64,000 nucleotides of DNA, from assembly GCA_013398955.1 (NCBI GenBank), contig VWPU01004204.1, positions 1 to 64,000 on the forward strand, written 5' to 3'. The stretch comes from Callaeas wilsoni (Eukaryota; Chordata; Aves; Passeriformes; Callaeidae). The notes below the pieces were generated by a model. It made no database searches. It was not told the DNA's origin and saw only the letters and a list, made by a program, of their open reading frames with translations. Both the position numbers and the translations under genes were made by a program. Each line of letters begins with the position of its first letter. Within the stretch, counting starts at the first letter, position 1. Positions 40,101-52,905 of the stretch are shown here, piece by piece.

Positions 40101-42831
40101 TTTCTAGAGTCACTTATTTCATTTGCTGCTTAGAAGGAACACACAGAAGCTACTGAGGTGTGAGTATTTTGAAATAGTCACAGGTTTAATTTATTCCCGT
40201 AAGGAACACCTGACAGTTCTACGCATTTCAATGCTCAAGAGTTCACAGGAGTTACAATCACATCATGAGAGCCAACACAGAAGAGCAAGGCAACTTTGAA
40301 TGTTGAACCTTTCAAATACAGTCTGACAAGGCCAGATTTCTTGGTATAATTGATGCTGTTAAGTGTAACCCCATGAAAGAACCCCGTGAATGAAATGGCA
40401 TCCTGGTGCCCAGCAAACAGGGGGACAGTTATAATGGCTCCTGGCTCCTTTCATCCACAGCTCAGGTAAGGGCTATGGCAGCAGCTGAATGGTTGGTGAA
40501 CATTAGCTGTTGCCTTTGGGAGAGAAGTCTTCTGTACATAAAAGCAATGTGCTGTAATTTACAGTAAGAATATGAAACCTACATTAAGCTATAGTAGGAT
40601 GTGGAGAGAATAAAAACTGCCTGCTGTTTCTGCTCCTCTCCCCCTGCCAATGCACATTGCAGCCACTTGTGGTCATAGACAAGGATTTGGTCCTTGTCTG
40701 TATTTATATCACGTCCTTTGAGGCTGAAAAAGTATGGACATGATCAAAACAGGGACTCCTTACTCAACGCATCTGCTTCTCAGTTATGCTGTCAGACTGG
40801 CATAATTCCCTGACCAAAGCATGCTTACCAGAGATGCATTTGATAAAAGAGTTTGGATTTGCACTTTCCCAAAGCTCCAGGCTGCTCATGTTAGGAGCTG
40901 CAGCTCAGAGCCCTCTCTCAGCTAGGCAGTTTATTGACGTGGAATTGCAAGAATTTGTTTCATGCACAATGGAGTCAAAAGTTAATGAATTATAAGTGGT
41001 AACTCATTATTAGTGATAATAGATATGCAAAAAAAAAAAAAAAATCTGTGTTAAATCTCACATTGCAGGATTTAGGTTTAAAGAATGGGCATTAAAACAA
41101 GACATCTTATACTCGTTAGCTGAATAGACTGAGTCCAGGGGCTGTGTCTCACTGCAGTCTAACTACTGTGACTTTGCTGACTGGAACTTGTGACATGATG
41201 AACAGGCCTCCTTAACCATATAGTTAAAACATGCAGAGACACAACTGCTTCCCTGCATTAGAGATTTAATATGGGAAAACTAGTATTCGCTTATATTAAT
41301 ACATGTTAGACAAATTTCTTAGCAGGTCTTACAAGCGACATATGGGTTAGAGAGTGCCTGCACTTACATGCACCTTGAGGACTACCAAATCTCAGTACTT
41401 TGAAGCTTGGTGTATCGTAGATGATTTGGTGCCCTCAGCTGGTTTTATCTGGAACAGCTTACAAGTGAAATCGTGTTTAATTTAGCAGACACAGCAGCAA
41501 AATGCGATTCTCTGAGTGGCACGGCAGTGCTAAGAAAGCTCCCCTGGAGTCAGAGAGAGGAATGGACACGTGTGACCTTCCCTAATGTTTAGAGGGTAGT
41601 GGAGATTTAACTAAACCTTTCAATCCAATAAAATATCACAGTTAGATTTAGAATGAGAACCAGGGTTTTCACTTCTGCAATCACTATTGGAGAGATAAGG
41701 GAAGGACAGGTAACATCACCAAGTCATGAAGGTGAAAAAAATAGACATGTTTTTAGGCATATAGGTTCTTGAAAGCTCTAGACATTTTCTGGCCAATGCC
41801 CAATGTTCCACAAGTAATATATCACAGTATTAGTAATCAGAACATTAGCTTTGTAGACAGAGGTTCAGGCACTTTTTCTATGCTTTCTGATCTGAACTTC
41901 ATTGTTTGCTTAAATCCATATACAAAGTTTGGGCTTCTTGTTGATCAAAATTATATACCTTCATGGAAGTCCTCTGACTTGGGCAGTACAAATTGTTTAG
42001 AGTTTTATCAGTTTTAATGACATGGTAGAAAGAGTTCAAACTGTTTAGGCACCCAGATCAAAAAGATTAAAATGCAATTGAAGTTGTCATTAACTGACAA
42101 CCCATATTGAACAAGAGCCCTTTATCTCTTCTTATAAATAATAGACAACATGTTTTTTGATGCTTGACTTTATCTTTTCTTGAGGCCTGGAAGTGCAGGA
42201 CCAGCTTCAAAGGTAGTAGACAATTTATAGTACAAAAGGGCGGAATTTGCACAGATTTGGACTGGAGAACCTTGGAAGGGCAACCTACTTCTTTAGGTTT
42301 GATTCTTGTTTTTTGTTCCCATTCATAATTCCCAGTAGTAATTAATGAGGGAGATGAGAACCAGGAAGTCGAAATTATTGCAATGTAGCACAAGTGCATC
42401 ACAGGATTTACGTATTTTGGGAGTTCATGACTGGGGAAAGAAAGTAGTTCCATAGATCAAGATAAGGAAGTATATTAATGGGCTTGAGTTATTTATAAAG
42501 TTAGATATTTAATATAATGGACAGCTGATCAGTTTATATCATGCTTGGCCCCAATAGTATAATTTCTTCTAATGAAAATAATGCTTGAGCCAAAATAATG
42601 GGAACTCATTCCTCTTACCTGTACAAACTGCTCCAGGGCTTGTCTGTCCAAGCATGTGTAGTTCTGCAGGAACTTGAGCTTTTCCAGCTGGAACTGGTCC
42701 CGAAAATGTGTCTCTGCCTGCTTCTCCAGCAGCTGGAACACCATAGCACCCAGGAGGAGGTAAAAGAGATACCCCAGTACCAGCAGGGGAGTCCAGCTGA
42801 TCTGCTGGCTGTGCATGGTGAGGAGGGGCAT
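33955..42831 (-). CDS. KCNK16: KCNK16 (TALK-1), two-pore-domain K+ channel, complete, five exons
   Basis: Joining 42831-42619, 38860-38746, 38215-38049, 35658-35493 and 34178-33955 gives 885 nt and an uninterrupted 294-residue protein. All junctions are GT-AG, phases 0,1,0,1. Recognition rests on near-identity to remembered mammalian TALK-1 stretches such as RDQFQLEKL, NYTCLD, ALEQFVQ, GNSTNPSNWDF and FFFAGTVVTTIGYGN. TM1 is about residues 14-34. Sequons are N57-Y-T and N86-S-T. Filters are T108-I-G-Y-G112 and T212-I-G-F-G216. R233 (VYRSL) precedes TM4 and matches the alkaline-pH sensor position of the subfamily. In mammals TALK-1 is a background K+ channel of pancreatic islet cells that restrains depolarisation and calcium entry. 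The human protein has 309 residues; the tail here is shorter. The gene lies about 4.5 kb upstream of KCNK17 in the same orientation. Confidence 0.97.
34179..35492 (-). other. KCNK16 intron 4 (1,314 bp)
   Basis: A T-rich stretch near 34310-34335 is the only notable feature. Confidence 0.9.
35493..35658 (-). CDS. KCNK16: KCNK16 exon 4 (TM3, second pore)
   Basis: This exon is 166 nt with a long pyrimidine tract and acceptor ccctttcag, donor gtaaaa. It encodes VVQTLAVAIFLTTGTLLFLV (TM3), FPPLVFSYVEGWSYGEGF and filter TIGFGDYVV, ending in the first base of a glycine codon. Confidence 0.97.
35659..38048 (-). other. KCNK16 intron 3 (2,390 bp)
   Basis: AT-rich, with no repeat family or exon recognised. 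Confidence 0.9.
38049..38215 (-). CDS. KCNK16: KCNK16 exon 3 (filter 1, TM2)
   Basis: This exon is 167 nt, acceptor ctttttttccag and donor gtatag, which is a non-optimal +3/+4. It reads GYGNLSPSTVAGQ, then TM2 (IFCVFYALFGVPLNLAFLN) and a loop HLLTLERWVQKPGRAQ ending in phase 0. Leu114, just after the filter, is the position altered in a human KCNK16 diabetes (MODY) variant; it is the normal Leu here. Confidence 0.96.
38216..38745 (-). other. KCNK16 intron 2 (530 bp)
   Basis: The shortest intron of the two channel genes. Nothing else was recognised inside. Confidence 0.9.
38746..38860 (-). CDS. KCNK16: KCNK16 exon 2 (cap and first pore helix)
   Basis: This exon is 115 nt, acceptor tccgcttcag and donor gtgagg. 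It encodes VLMEAWEKGVNPEGNST, NPSNWDFSNSFFFAG and the pore helix up to VVTTI, ending in the first base of the filter glycine codon. Sequon N86-S-T is in the cap. Confidence 0.97.
38861..42618 (-). other. KCNK16 intron 1 (3,758 bp)
   Basis: Contains a poly(A) run near 41029-41044. It is less than a third of the length of the matching KCNK17 intron. No exon was recognised. Confidence 0.9.
42619..42831 (-). CDS. KCNK16: KCNK16 exon 1 (start codon, TM1, cap)
   Basis: This exon has 71 codons, donor gtaagag. The ATG at 42831 is the first in-frame ATG and has A at -3. Starting there gives exactly 71 residues before the intron, the count I recall for human TALK-1. A second ATG five codons on (42816) has the stronger context CACCATG and could also be used. 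The exon encodes TM1 (PLLVLGYLFYLLLGAMVF) and the cap segment with N57-Y-T-C60. Confidence 0.93.
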
Positions 42832-43798
42832 GCTGCTGATCTGCCCTTGCCAGTCCCTGCTCAGTACTTCATAGGTTACCGTTCCAAGATGTGACCTACC
42901 CAAAACACCCAGGAATCACACACTCCTGTTCCCAGCTCCTGCCCTGGAGAATTTTTCAGCAGAACATCAGGTTATCGGGGCTTACAAAGTGAGACTAACA
43001 GAGAAATTTTATCCCTCCACATCTGTTCTCTATTCAAAATAAAGGGTGAACATTTATGGCTTAATAAGAGTGTGAATCATAGTGTTTTTCTTCTATTAGC
43101 TTTTATCCAATCATCTCCATCAAACGAATAAAGCCCTCAGAGGTTGGTTTTGGTTTCCAGGCTGGGAAGCTGCACCAAGACTGTGGTTATATGACTTACC
43201 CAGGTAATATGAATATAGAGTCACAGATAGACTTTTAAAGTCTTGACAAGTAAAGCCTTACTCTAAACACTAGACTGCTGTACAAGAAAATGCTCTAAAC
43301 TCTTTAATTACAGCAGATTCCCCAGAAGAAAGAAGAGTATGGAGCTGAATAAATGGAAAAGTCAATAGCTGCTGTCTGTAGCATACAAACATTGCCGGCA
43401 CCAGTAAAACCATCATGATGAAGCTTATAAACATCCTCAATTCAACTTGGTTGCACAACAGAACCTCTTTCTTTTCTAGTCCTAAGAAGATCAATCCCCT
43501 CACTGCCTGGCCTACTGCTCCTGAACTCTGTCAGATGATTCCACCCTTTAATCCATAGAGTTAGAGAATAAACCACTCATGCCTACTGCTTTCAGTCTCT
43601 GTATTGCCCTTTTAATCCAAATACTTATAGGGGAAGGAGAGATTAAAGTTAATCATTAGCTGAAAAAGTACCAGAGTTTCACTCATGGGAGCCTTAATTA
43701 GTATCATGCACTGGAAATGAGCTGGGCTTGCATTTTTTCTGTAGGAAGAGCTTTATGACAAGTGTCATCTGTGTCACACTGCTTCTGAAAGAAAACAA

Positions 43799-43829
43799 AC
43801 ACACACACACACGTGCACACGCACACGCA
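43799..43829. repeat. (CA)n microsatellite, interrupted
   Basis: An AC dinucleotide run is followed by the variants cgtgcacacgcacacgc. It lies about 1 kb upstream of KCNK16 exon 1. Confidence 0.9.
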
Positions 43830-46800
43830 GAGGAAGATGGCCAGGTGGCTAGGGCTGCAATTTTGTTATTACACTCCCTCACCATTAAAATGTTCTAGAT
43901 ACAGATATCTCTACTTTGCTAAGCATTCAGATGGTTTTACACCTATCTTCAAACAAGAGGTAGTGCTCACAGAAAAAGACTGAAAAAATTATTTCATTCA
44001 TATCTGTATCTGGGAAAATCCTTGGACTTGCCATTTGTACTGTGCTCGTTACTTGGGGCCAGCCATCATCCAGAGGAGGATGACTGACTGACAGCAGAAG
44101 GCCACTTACCACTCTGAAAAGTGAAAACTATTGTGGATAATTCCCAGGAGACCATCCTGGATTATGTCTGGGACTGCTCTGTTGGCGTGAGTGGGGGAAC
44201 AGAAAGATTTCAATAAGGAAGTACAATGTGCAAGGACTCAGAGCCTTGGTGCTCTGGTGTTTCTTTTCAGCTGAAAAAGCAACATATTTGGGAGATGGAA
44301 GTTATAGTAGCATTGATATTACTGAGCACTGCAACAACATTATGAAGCAAACTGATCTGAATCAGCTGAGGCATTACCACTGATGGAAGACCTTCTCTTG
44401 GTCTGTCCTAAGGATGACATTTACTTACACGGTATCTAACAAGAACATCACTCTTGTGTCTGACTTCCATAACTAGAAGGCAAAGCTTGTTATTCCATTC
44501 CTAGTGCAATGATATGGTAGACAAGCCTGGGTTATTGCACTAGCAGGGCTGTGTCTGGTGGGAGATCCAGGTGTTTGTGTGCTGCTGTTGATAGGACCTA
44601 TGACTACCAGGCCGAGAGAATGCCAGCCTACTGGTTTTCTGGAACGGATGCAAACCATGGAATTGTGCACAGCTGAGCTGGAACAAATTTTCTCAGTTGA
44701 AGTACATTTCACAATTAAGCGTATGAAACTATAAGATATAGATGAACCAATACAGCACTTAATCAGTTTTTCGTCCCCTTCTGTTCTTTTCAGTTCAGAT
44801 CAACAAAGCGTTCTAGCTGACAAATATGACAGTGTAAATTAAGCCTTAAGAAAAGATGTCCACTCAGGCTTACTTTTGGAATCTTAATTTTCTAAGGTTT
44901 TGCAAATTGAGTCACTAACATCATCAAAGTGTGTTTATTTCTATACTACAGTTGTTCCTACTGGTTTGGTTCTTTCCCCCCTCTAGTGTCAGGCTGCAAT
45001 ATAGGAACCAAATAAAGCCAAATTCTGTGCATCAGCCCAGAAATTATACCTTACCACAGGAAAAAAAAACCCCAAATGTGTACATTTGGAAGTAAACTGA
45101 AGACTTATGGTTTTTGTGTGAGTTCTGAATTTGGAAGAGGGAGTTCAGCATGGCTTACCACATCGGAAATTAAGTTTGGCTTCCAGGTAAAAAGACATCA
45201 TATACAATGTGCTGAAATAATACAGCAAATCGCTTTTTATGACAGGATGACAAAGCATGCTTTACAAGTCTTAACTTCTCTTGTTGCTTTTCTAATGCTC
45301 TTCTGATTAAAAAATAGACAAAACCTGAGTTCACAAACTTTAGAAATAAAAAAGTACGGAATGCAAGAACTTTTTAAGAGTAGCTGAACATGGAAATCGA
45401 CTGTTCTTCCAAGGTCCTGCTTTTCCAGTGCTCCCTGCCAACGTAGAACATAAGAGTGCATCTGGTCTAAAAGCTAGGGAATGACTTCTCACGAAACATA
45501 TTTTGAATCCAGGACTGGACATAACTCCTTGATTATTCCTTCACTTATCTTTACTCCTCAGTGTGACTGGCCTAATAGGAACTAGCTTTTCCCATAGAAA
45601 ATCTGAGCCATTCTGGAAAGGACAGATACCAAAATGACATCCTGGTTTACAATCAACATAATAATCACTTTTCATGTATTACTTGGAGCAAATAAAAGGA
45701 TTCAGTGTTTTCCAAATGCTTTACCTATTGTTCTTACAGCCCCTAGCAAATCTTGAACATGGATAGATGTGAAATAAAAAACAGGCCAAAAATAACTGAC
45801 ATGGTTTGCTCACTTTCCTGACTGGTTTTCAAAAGCCAGAAAAAATACCATTGTGATCAGAAGTATAATTTACATTAACACAAATAAGCTGTTTCTAAAT
45901 TAAGTAATAAAATAGTTGAAAGATATCTTGACTGATCCTATTGTTCTCAAGCTTCTGATGGAGAATGATTTTTGGACCAGTTTTTCTGGTAGAAATGTCT
46001 CTGTACAGGACTAGTTGACAAAGTGGATGCAAAGATGCGGGAATTCATTCTTCTACATGCTAAGCATTTCAGCATGAACAGTTTGTACAAGGAAATACTG
46101 AATTATTATAATTTGTTTTGCTCCTTGAATGACTTTTAAACTCTGCCCTACAGAGAAGAATTAAGGAAATTATTTTAGAAACATATTAAATATAAATAAG
46201 AAAACCATTGCTTTTCTTGAGACATGACACTGCCATCTGTCAATTTTCTACTTCTGATTTTGTTCTCACTCCAAATTTAAACGAATTATTTGACTTCCTG
46301 ATTTATGTTCACATAGGTGAAAACATGATGCATTTTCAGATAAATATTATAAAGAATGCTAAGATTTCAACAGTATTTTTCTCAGACAAGATTCCACAGG
46401 AAGAAAAAAAAGTTTCCTTGAATTCTGTAATTATTGTATTGGAGGTAGATCTTGTTTCTGTTCTTTATCTCTATAAATGCATTTGAGTAAATCTGCTGTT
46501 GGTCCACAAAAACAAGTATTTGTTTAGTTCACTGTTTGTGTCAAATGAAGCACTGCAGCTGCTCCCTAAAACGAACAGAAGGTAACCTTCAGAAAATCTC
46601 AGGTGCCTCTCCTGAGCTTTTCCTCAAGGAAAAGGGAAAAGGAATCTTCAGTTTTATTGTGGTGATGTCAAATCTAGGCATGGATAGTAACCACTATAAA
46701 TATTCAGTTTACTTTGCTTGTCTTATAGGTGAAGTTTCAAAGCAAACATTGCAGGAAGTGAAAATATTAAGACAAAAAATATTAGAAAAAGATTGTTTAA

Positions 46801-47984
46801 CATTGATTAAAGCAACAATAAAAGTGATTCATATGAAATAATATAAAACCAGCAGTTTGATTGTTGTGGTTATTAAAAATGCACTTTGAAAAGACAAACA
46901 AATTCTATATAGAGCTACCAAATATGCTATATGTAACAAGGCATTCCCAGATGTTCATCTTCTTGGCATCCATACTCACCAGCTGCATGTTTGGTACAGG
47001 CAACATTTACAAGATCTTAACATTTTATTATGTCGTAGTGCTCTCAGTTTTTGCTACTGACATAAAATACTTTCATCCTGTGATTGATTAAACCAGGTAA
47101 GTATATGTTGCACTATATACTTACACTGTTACACATGTGAACCTCATTACTCCACTTCAAAGCCTTTCTCTTGAAAAGTGCAGGAGTGACAGAGGGAGAT
47201 TGAATTAGGGCATGTCCATCTTCCAAGAAAGAGAAACTCAACATAAGGTTATGTCATTTTCTTCTTGGAGCTCTCTGGAAAGCTGCAGTGGCCAGGAAGT
47301 AGTGAAATGCCCAAGCCAAAACCTGGTTAGCTCAAGGTTTTCACTAATGCAGGCCCAGACTGTGTACAGAGATTCAACAGAATCTCAGATTCAACATAAT
47401 GAGAACAGATCCCTTGGCTTTTATTTTAAGTCTGGGTCATATCCTGACCCTCCCAGAAGCTACAGTGATGTAACACATCACAGCATGTGTATCTTCTTCT
47501 GAAATTAACTATATAGAAGATTGGAAATGTGTTGAAATAAAAGATGAGATGATCCACAATGTCTAGCATCAATTAATCCCAGAAATATCTGTATGGAATC
47601 TAGCACTCTAGAGCTACTTCCTCAAGAAATCTCCATCAAAAAAAAAGAAAAAAAAGATATTTGGATTTATTCTGGTTGCAGATAATAAATAAATTGTATT
47701 TACCATACGAACATTGACCCAGACTCAACTAGATACCACGTGAATTGACTAGAGTGAAATGTGCATGAGGATCCCCATGCTTAGCAATGCTGTTTTACAG
47801 GTGGCTTAGGGAGGATTCAAGACCAGGATAAACGTGGGCCTCTGATTGTTCCTTCAATGTAGTAGTAAATGCTTGGGTTATTTCAAATTAATCTTGAAGT
47901 TATATGAAGAGAGATTATTAAAAGAAGGAACGTGGGTTTCATGGCCAACGAAAATTTCTTGAAGCAATAAATGCTTTCACAAAG

Positions 47985-48340
47985 CCACATAGACTTCGAG
48001 AAGACATGCAGAAGCCCTCCAGCACCTGAGAGAAGGCTGTCAAAAGCTGGAGCCAGGCTTTTGACAATGTGGCTTTTGAGAGAAAGAGAGATAGTGACAA
48101 AAAGAAAAGTTCAGACTGGACAGAAGGGAAAACCTTTTTGTCACTATGACAGTCAGACATTGGAATGAATTGCTTAGAAATGTTGTGCAGGCTCCATTCT
48201 TGGAGGTTTTCAAGACCCCACTGAACAAAGCCCTCAACAGCGTGGTTTGATCTCGTAGCTCTTGCTCTTTTGAGGAAGAAGTGGGATTAAAGACCTGCTG
48301 AGATTATTTCCAACGTGAATTTTCCTGTGAACCCAAAAGG
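47985..48340 (+). mobile_element. Old diverged CR1 LINE fragment between KCNK16 and KIF6
   Basis: The order of motifs fits the CR1 3' region in sense: an AAAGCTGGAGCCAGGCTTTT-like stretch, then CATTGGAATGAATTGCTTAG, CTTGGAGGTTTTCAAGACCC and AAGACCTGCTGAGATTATTT. Divergence is much higher than in the fragment near 0.7-1.0 kb. Boundaries are approximate. Confidence 0.65.
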
Positions 48341-48481
48341 CAATTTTTGAAGAGAGGAGGTAGTTTTTTAAAAAAGAGAATGCTTTATGTCTTAGGACTA
48401 TTATTTTACTAAAGGAGCAATCTTTTCTTTAAACATGATCTTATGAAAATTTTCAAAAGATGCAAGAAAGACTTTTTATTT

Positions 48482-48513
48482 ATTTATATGGTTTTATATA
48501 TTTATATGGTTTT
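48482..48513. repeat. Short tandem repeat, unit atttatatggtttt
   Basis: The 14-base unit occurs at 48482-48495 and 48500-48513 (period 18). It lies just after the diverged CR1 fragment in the KCNK16-KIF6 spacer. Confidence 0.75.
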
Positions 48514-51500
48514 CTATTACTGGATGCACTTTTGTCCAAGATCTTAAGGTTCTGGCATAATCTTAATCTGAGACCATTTTGCCAGGCAGGTACTACTTTG
48601 TTGACAGTGATTGAATTTCACCCCAAATTTACAACAGTGTAAAAAAAGGCTAGAGAATTTTGAAACAGAAGAGCAAGGAATTATTTTTTCTCTGTGAGTG
48701 AGATGTGTGGCAAACTGAGAACAGAACACTGAATCATCAAGTAGTAGCAGCATCACTTAACTCATACGAAGATACCATTGAGATCCTTCTTTTAATCAGT
48801 TACTTAAAGCTATTGGAAATTCTTCAATGTCAAAAGGAAGATGTTGGACCAGTGATTCCCTTTTAGCCACCTTCAAATAAATTCACCACAATGGGTATTT
48901 TACTAGAAACAGAAAAAGACAGCTGCTTCACCCAGCAACATTTTGGAACCTGTGGCTCTTCTCCAGCTAGCAGGTCTGCATGGAAGCAGGAATGTGGCCC
49001 TGCTCTCCTCAACAAAGCAGTATGAACAATAGTACAGTGTATATTTAATACGGTGTTTATATATAACAGAGTGAGAAGAAGAAAAACAACGACAGACAGA
49101 TAAAAATTCTGGAAGAAGGACATTTTAATATAATCTTCAACAAAGCAAACATATAAAAGGGAGAAGGCCTGTGGATTTTTCCACTTCTGACCAAATGCTT
49201 GAACTCTTCTCAAAGCAAAAGTGGATCTGATTTTTATCTCGGTTTACACATACTAAATTCTGCTAGAGCTTACCAATTTATATGGTATCTGTGTTGACTT
49301 TTACAGAAAATTAAAATGCAAAAGAAGGTACAATTTTAATATTTTAAAATTGATTGCATATTAGTTTTTAATTTGGCAAACATATCTTCTGTAGGTTTGA
49401 ACACAGTAATTCACCATGTACTTCTGTATAATTATGAATTTGAGAAAGAATTAAGTATCAGCAATTTAAAGAAATATACATCCTTGAGAATATGTGATTT
49501 CTGCCAATATGTTGTTTTATTTTTATGTGAACAACCCATATGCTTCTAAATGCATGACGATAAGATTATCACTGGCATGAAAAGTGACACCTTCAATATG
49601 GTAGTATATATATCTCAGAGAAATAAACTGTACTTTGCATTGCATTTTTTATTTTAATTTGATGTGCAAAAAAAATTGTTTCATAACTGGATATTATGCA
49701 ATAAAATAGTACCAAGTCGATAGTGAAATTACATTATATATAAGATATAAATGGATTTAAATTTTCACATCTCACTGGTGTTTCAGAAATATTGGCCTTG
49801 TTCTATTTAAAGCCTATTAAGTGTTCTTGTTTCTTCTGAAAACTGTATATTCTGGGAGGGTATGCATTTTGCACAACATTTAATCCATTCAAATAAAGAG
49901 AAACAGTTGGGAAGTTTTGAACTCTAGAATTACTTTCTAAAATACATTTGTTTTTATGCTACAGTGCAATCTCAGTATTCTAATAATCTGATATGAAAAC
50001 TGTTATTCTTTGAGGGGGAAATATCCCAAATGAAATTTTATGGAATTTTATAACCCAGATAACTACTATTACTGAATGGATATCTCTTGATGTTCAATAG
50101 GTATAATTAACCAAGCCTGATGCGAATTGATGCAAAAAAGCCCTACCAGTAGAAATAAGCCTTTCCCAGATTAAAGATGTATAAGAGCATCAATACATTA
50201 GATAATTTTAACATTTAGAAATGTACAGTGAATTCTCGTAAACAAACATGTTTGGCAAACTCTTGATTAGTTATTTCAGTTTTGTTAATCTTAATGCAAG
50301 GTGAAGATGCTGAGTGCAAATACTCAAATATCTATTGTCAGAGAAATGGATTTTGCTGTCAAAGAAAATTTTTATACTCTTACCAATTAAACCTGTACAC
50401 CAGAAGTACTTAGTTGTACCTGTTTCTAAACAGAAGAGGAAGGGAAAGAATAAAGGTCTTTCACTGTTTCTAAAAGGAAATAGTGGCTGTGACAAGAATT
50501 TCATTTGTTCCCCAAGCCTGAAAGGAGATAAAGAAATACATTAGACTACATTTCAGGTTGCATTGTCAGTTTTAAAACAAACTTTAGAAACACAAAACAG
50601 AAGAAAGAAAAAAAAATCCTTTAATTTAAATCTTTTAAGACACAAAAATCATTCGTCTACTTTTCTGCATTTTCATTTCCCTACCCCAACACCGAACATG
50701 CCATCAAAAGCACGTTTGCAGAGTAGCCCTTTTCTAAAATGCTTTCCAATTCAAAGCAAGGTCCTGTGAATGTACCTGCTTTAATTCTGCTCTGTTTAGA
50801 AAGCAAATGGTAATAACTGACAGTCCCTGAGGTAACTTTACTGAGACCTCTCATTCCCATCCCTGCATTACTGTCACTAAGGATATTGAGCATTCCCATG
50901 CTTTCTATTTATGAAACTTATTTTCCACTCTGTTGGCTTCTGTACACATTTATTCTTTTTTTTTTTTCTTCCCATCTAATGTATAGTAAAGCCCTCGGTT
51001 TGCTTCTAAGATACTGATACAGCAGTTTGAAAGGGTCAGGATCAATAAAGGAGAGAGCAATAAGGATGCTGACATTTTTTAAGCCCAGCAGACTTTGGTT
51101 TGGCTGACCCTGTCCTTCCTCATGTTGTTTCCTGCAGGGCACTGTGTGTGTAACAGTCATGCAGAGAGTGAATATATTTGCATACAAATGTAGAAAGGAT
51201 TGTTGATCATCTCAGCCGAAGAGAGTTTAGTACGGAAGCAACAGAGCACCGAACTGGGACTCGGCACACCTAGATTCTGTGTAAAAGTGTCTGACTCAGC
51301 TTAATGCCTCTGGGCAAGTAATTTCCCTTTGGTTTATTTTGTATCTGTTTGAAATTTCTTGAGGAAAAGTTATGTGACTAATAACACGCAGTGTTTTTCC
51401 CCCTAAGTTTGAACTGAGAGCACATTCTTCTTCTACTCTTCCTCTCTGCCTAACTCTACTTTACATCTGAAAGTTTGTCTTTCTAGGGGCAGGAATGGGG

Positions 51501-52661
51501 ACATCATAGCCCCCATCCCTGTCCCCTTGAAGAAAACCCTGTAGTTCTCCTTCATCTTGCTAAATTAGAATTTACAAACTTTATTTGCTCAATGGTTCCT
51601 GCTATCAGTGGCGCTATCCCTCACATCTGGAAGGTTTTCCCTTTCCTCACAAGGAAGAAAAGCCTTCTTTTATCTGCTAGTTTGACTCCAAATCCTTCTC
51701 AGAATTTGCTGCCGAACTGTCTCTTGTCTATGACATGTCAGGTCCCTACATGTTTGGTGAACTGGCATAGCCTCTTTCCTTTTTTGTTCTCCTGCTTATG
51801 CTTAGCAATTTGTGGAGTCATCCAGTCCTGCACTGCCAGGATGATCAAATGCTACTCCGTTCCTTTTTCATCTACTTAGGGCAGTTCATCTTGTCTAACT
51901 GAACTTCAGAACAATTTTAAAAGTGTACACTGTCCTTTATTCTGAAAGAATACCTTTTATAACTTGGGGTCTAAATAGCTGTTAATGTTGATAATGTCTA
52001 GTCCCTTCTGAAACTGATGGATGATGCCAGGTAATAGCCACTGGTTAGAAACAGTCAGGATGGAAAAGGCATTTGAGAGAAACATTCTTGATCTGGTGTG
52101 ATTTAGGAGATGATCATAGGATAAGATGTGCTCTTGTTAATTATATTACTCTGTGTCACAGATTGAGTCAGATTTGGACCTTCTGAAGGCCCGAAATGTT
52201 TGTTGTAAGACATTTATCTTTAACCTTCTTCTGATAAGCTGCCTATAAATCCAGTTTAATTTCATTTGCAGAAGAAACATGACAACAGCTTTTCTAAATA
52301 AAGAAAAAAGGGATCCCAAAGCCTAAGCGTGCTAAGTGTTTGCTTTGAATGAGTGTAGGTAGGCTGTTTTTACAGCCAGTGTGTGTTTACCTGGCAGTTT
52401 TCTGATAAGCAGTGTGATACCAAAGCCCCACTTTGTGACAGTGCTAACACCATCTGCCAGGTGCTGATAGCTTGTTGAAAAATGCTGTCATCAGCACTGG
52501 AGTGCTGATGGAAAGTTATTGCTTCAGTAACCACTAACGTGGTCATATTCTGTCTAATTGGTTGCTGCCACTAAAAACTATTATTCAGAGGGAAAAAAAA
52601 AGCACAGGTCATTTTTCTTTATCAAGATAAATTACTTTTAGGCTACCTTGCAGTGCCACTG

Positions 52662-52724
52662 TTTATTTATTGCTTTCTGCTTCCTGCCAATTTTACTTAT
52701 CTATGCTCTAGAGTGAACTTTATT
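52662..52724 (-). promoter_or_regulatory. Cluster of AATAAA poly(A) signals at the presumed KIF6 3' end
   Basis: On the minus strand AATAAA occurs at 52724-52719 (overlapping the candidate TAA stop) and twice as AATAAATAAA at 52671-52662. They lie 580-650 nt downstream of the last certain KIF6 exon. AT-rich DNA makes chance occurrence possible. Confidence 0.45.
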
Positions 52725-52905
52725 ACCTTCCTATGATTGCTCTCGGTACCTGATTTGATGACAAATACTCATAGAAAGTTTTATTAGACCTTGACATAGT
52801 GAAATACCTGTTAAGGACATACTCTTTGCTAGGCACAGTGGGCCAGTCTGCCTCCTCAGGTAGGGGTACAATGCAATCATTTGAGTAATCTTTGTTTGGT
52901 TTCAA
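52723..52905 (-). CDS. KIF6: Candidate terminal exon of KIF6 (ambiguous)
   Basis: The previous exon ends in phase 1. Two acceptors fit here. AG before 52905 gives VETKQRLLK and then a stop at 52879-52877. AG before 52889 gives DYSNDCIVPLPEEADWPTVP... open to a TAA at 52725-52723. Both pyrimidine tracts are weak. AATAAA signals lie at and just beyond the second stop, which supports a gene end here. Which frame is used cannot be decided from this sequence alone. Confidence 0.4.
   Translation of the reverse strand: MKPNKDYSNDCIVPLPEEADWPTVPSKEYVLNRYFTMSRSNKTFYEYLSSNQVPRAIIGR

Larger units (their letters stand above)
42832..52661. other. Spacer between KCNK16 and the KIF6 3' end
   Basis: About 10 kb. 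It holds the KCNK16 5' region without an obvious CpG island or TATA box, the CA repeat at 43.8 kb, the diverged CR1 at 48.0-48.3 kb, and a very AT-rich stretch at about 49.2-50.3 kb. No gene was recognised. Confidence 0.65.

Noticed and set aside
42832..42903. In-frame extension upstream of the KCNK16 ATG
   Set aside because: The apparent start at 42903 is TTG, not ATG, and the extension has no counterpart in the remembered human protein.
46208..47091. Run of plus-strand open frames in the KCNK16-KIF6 spacer
   Set aside because: They are AT-rich, with low-complexity composition and no domain or splice pattern; they fit chance open frames.
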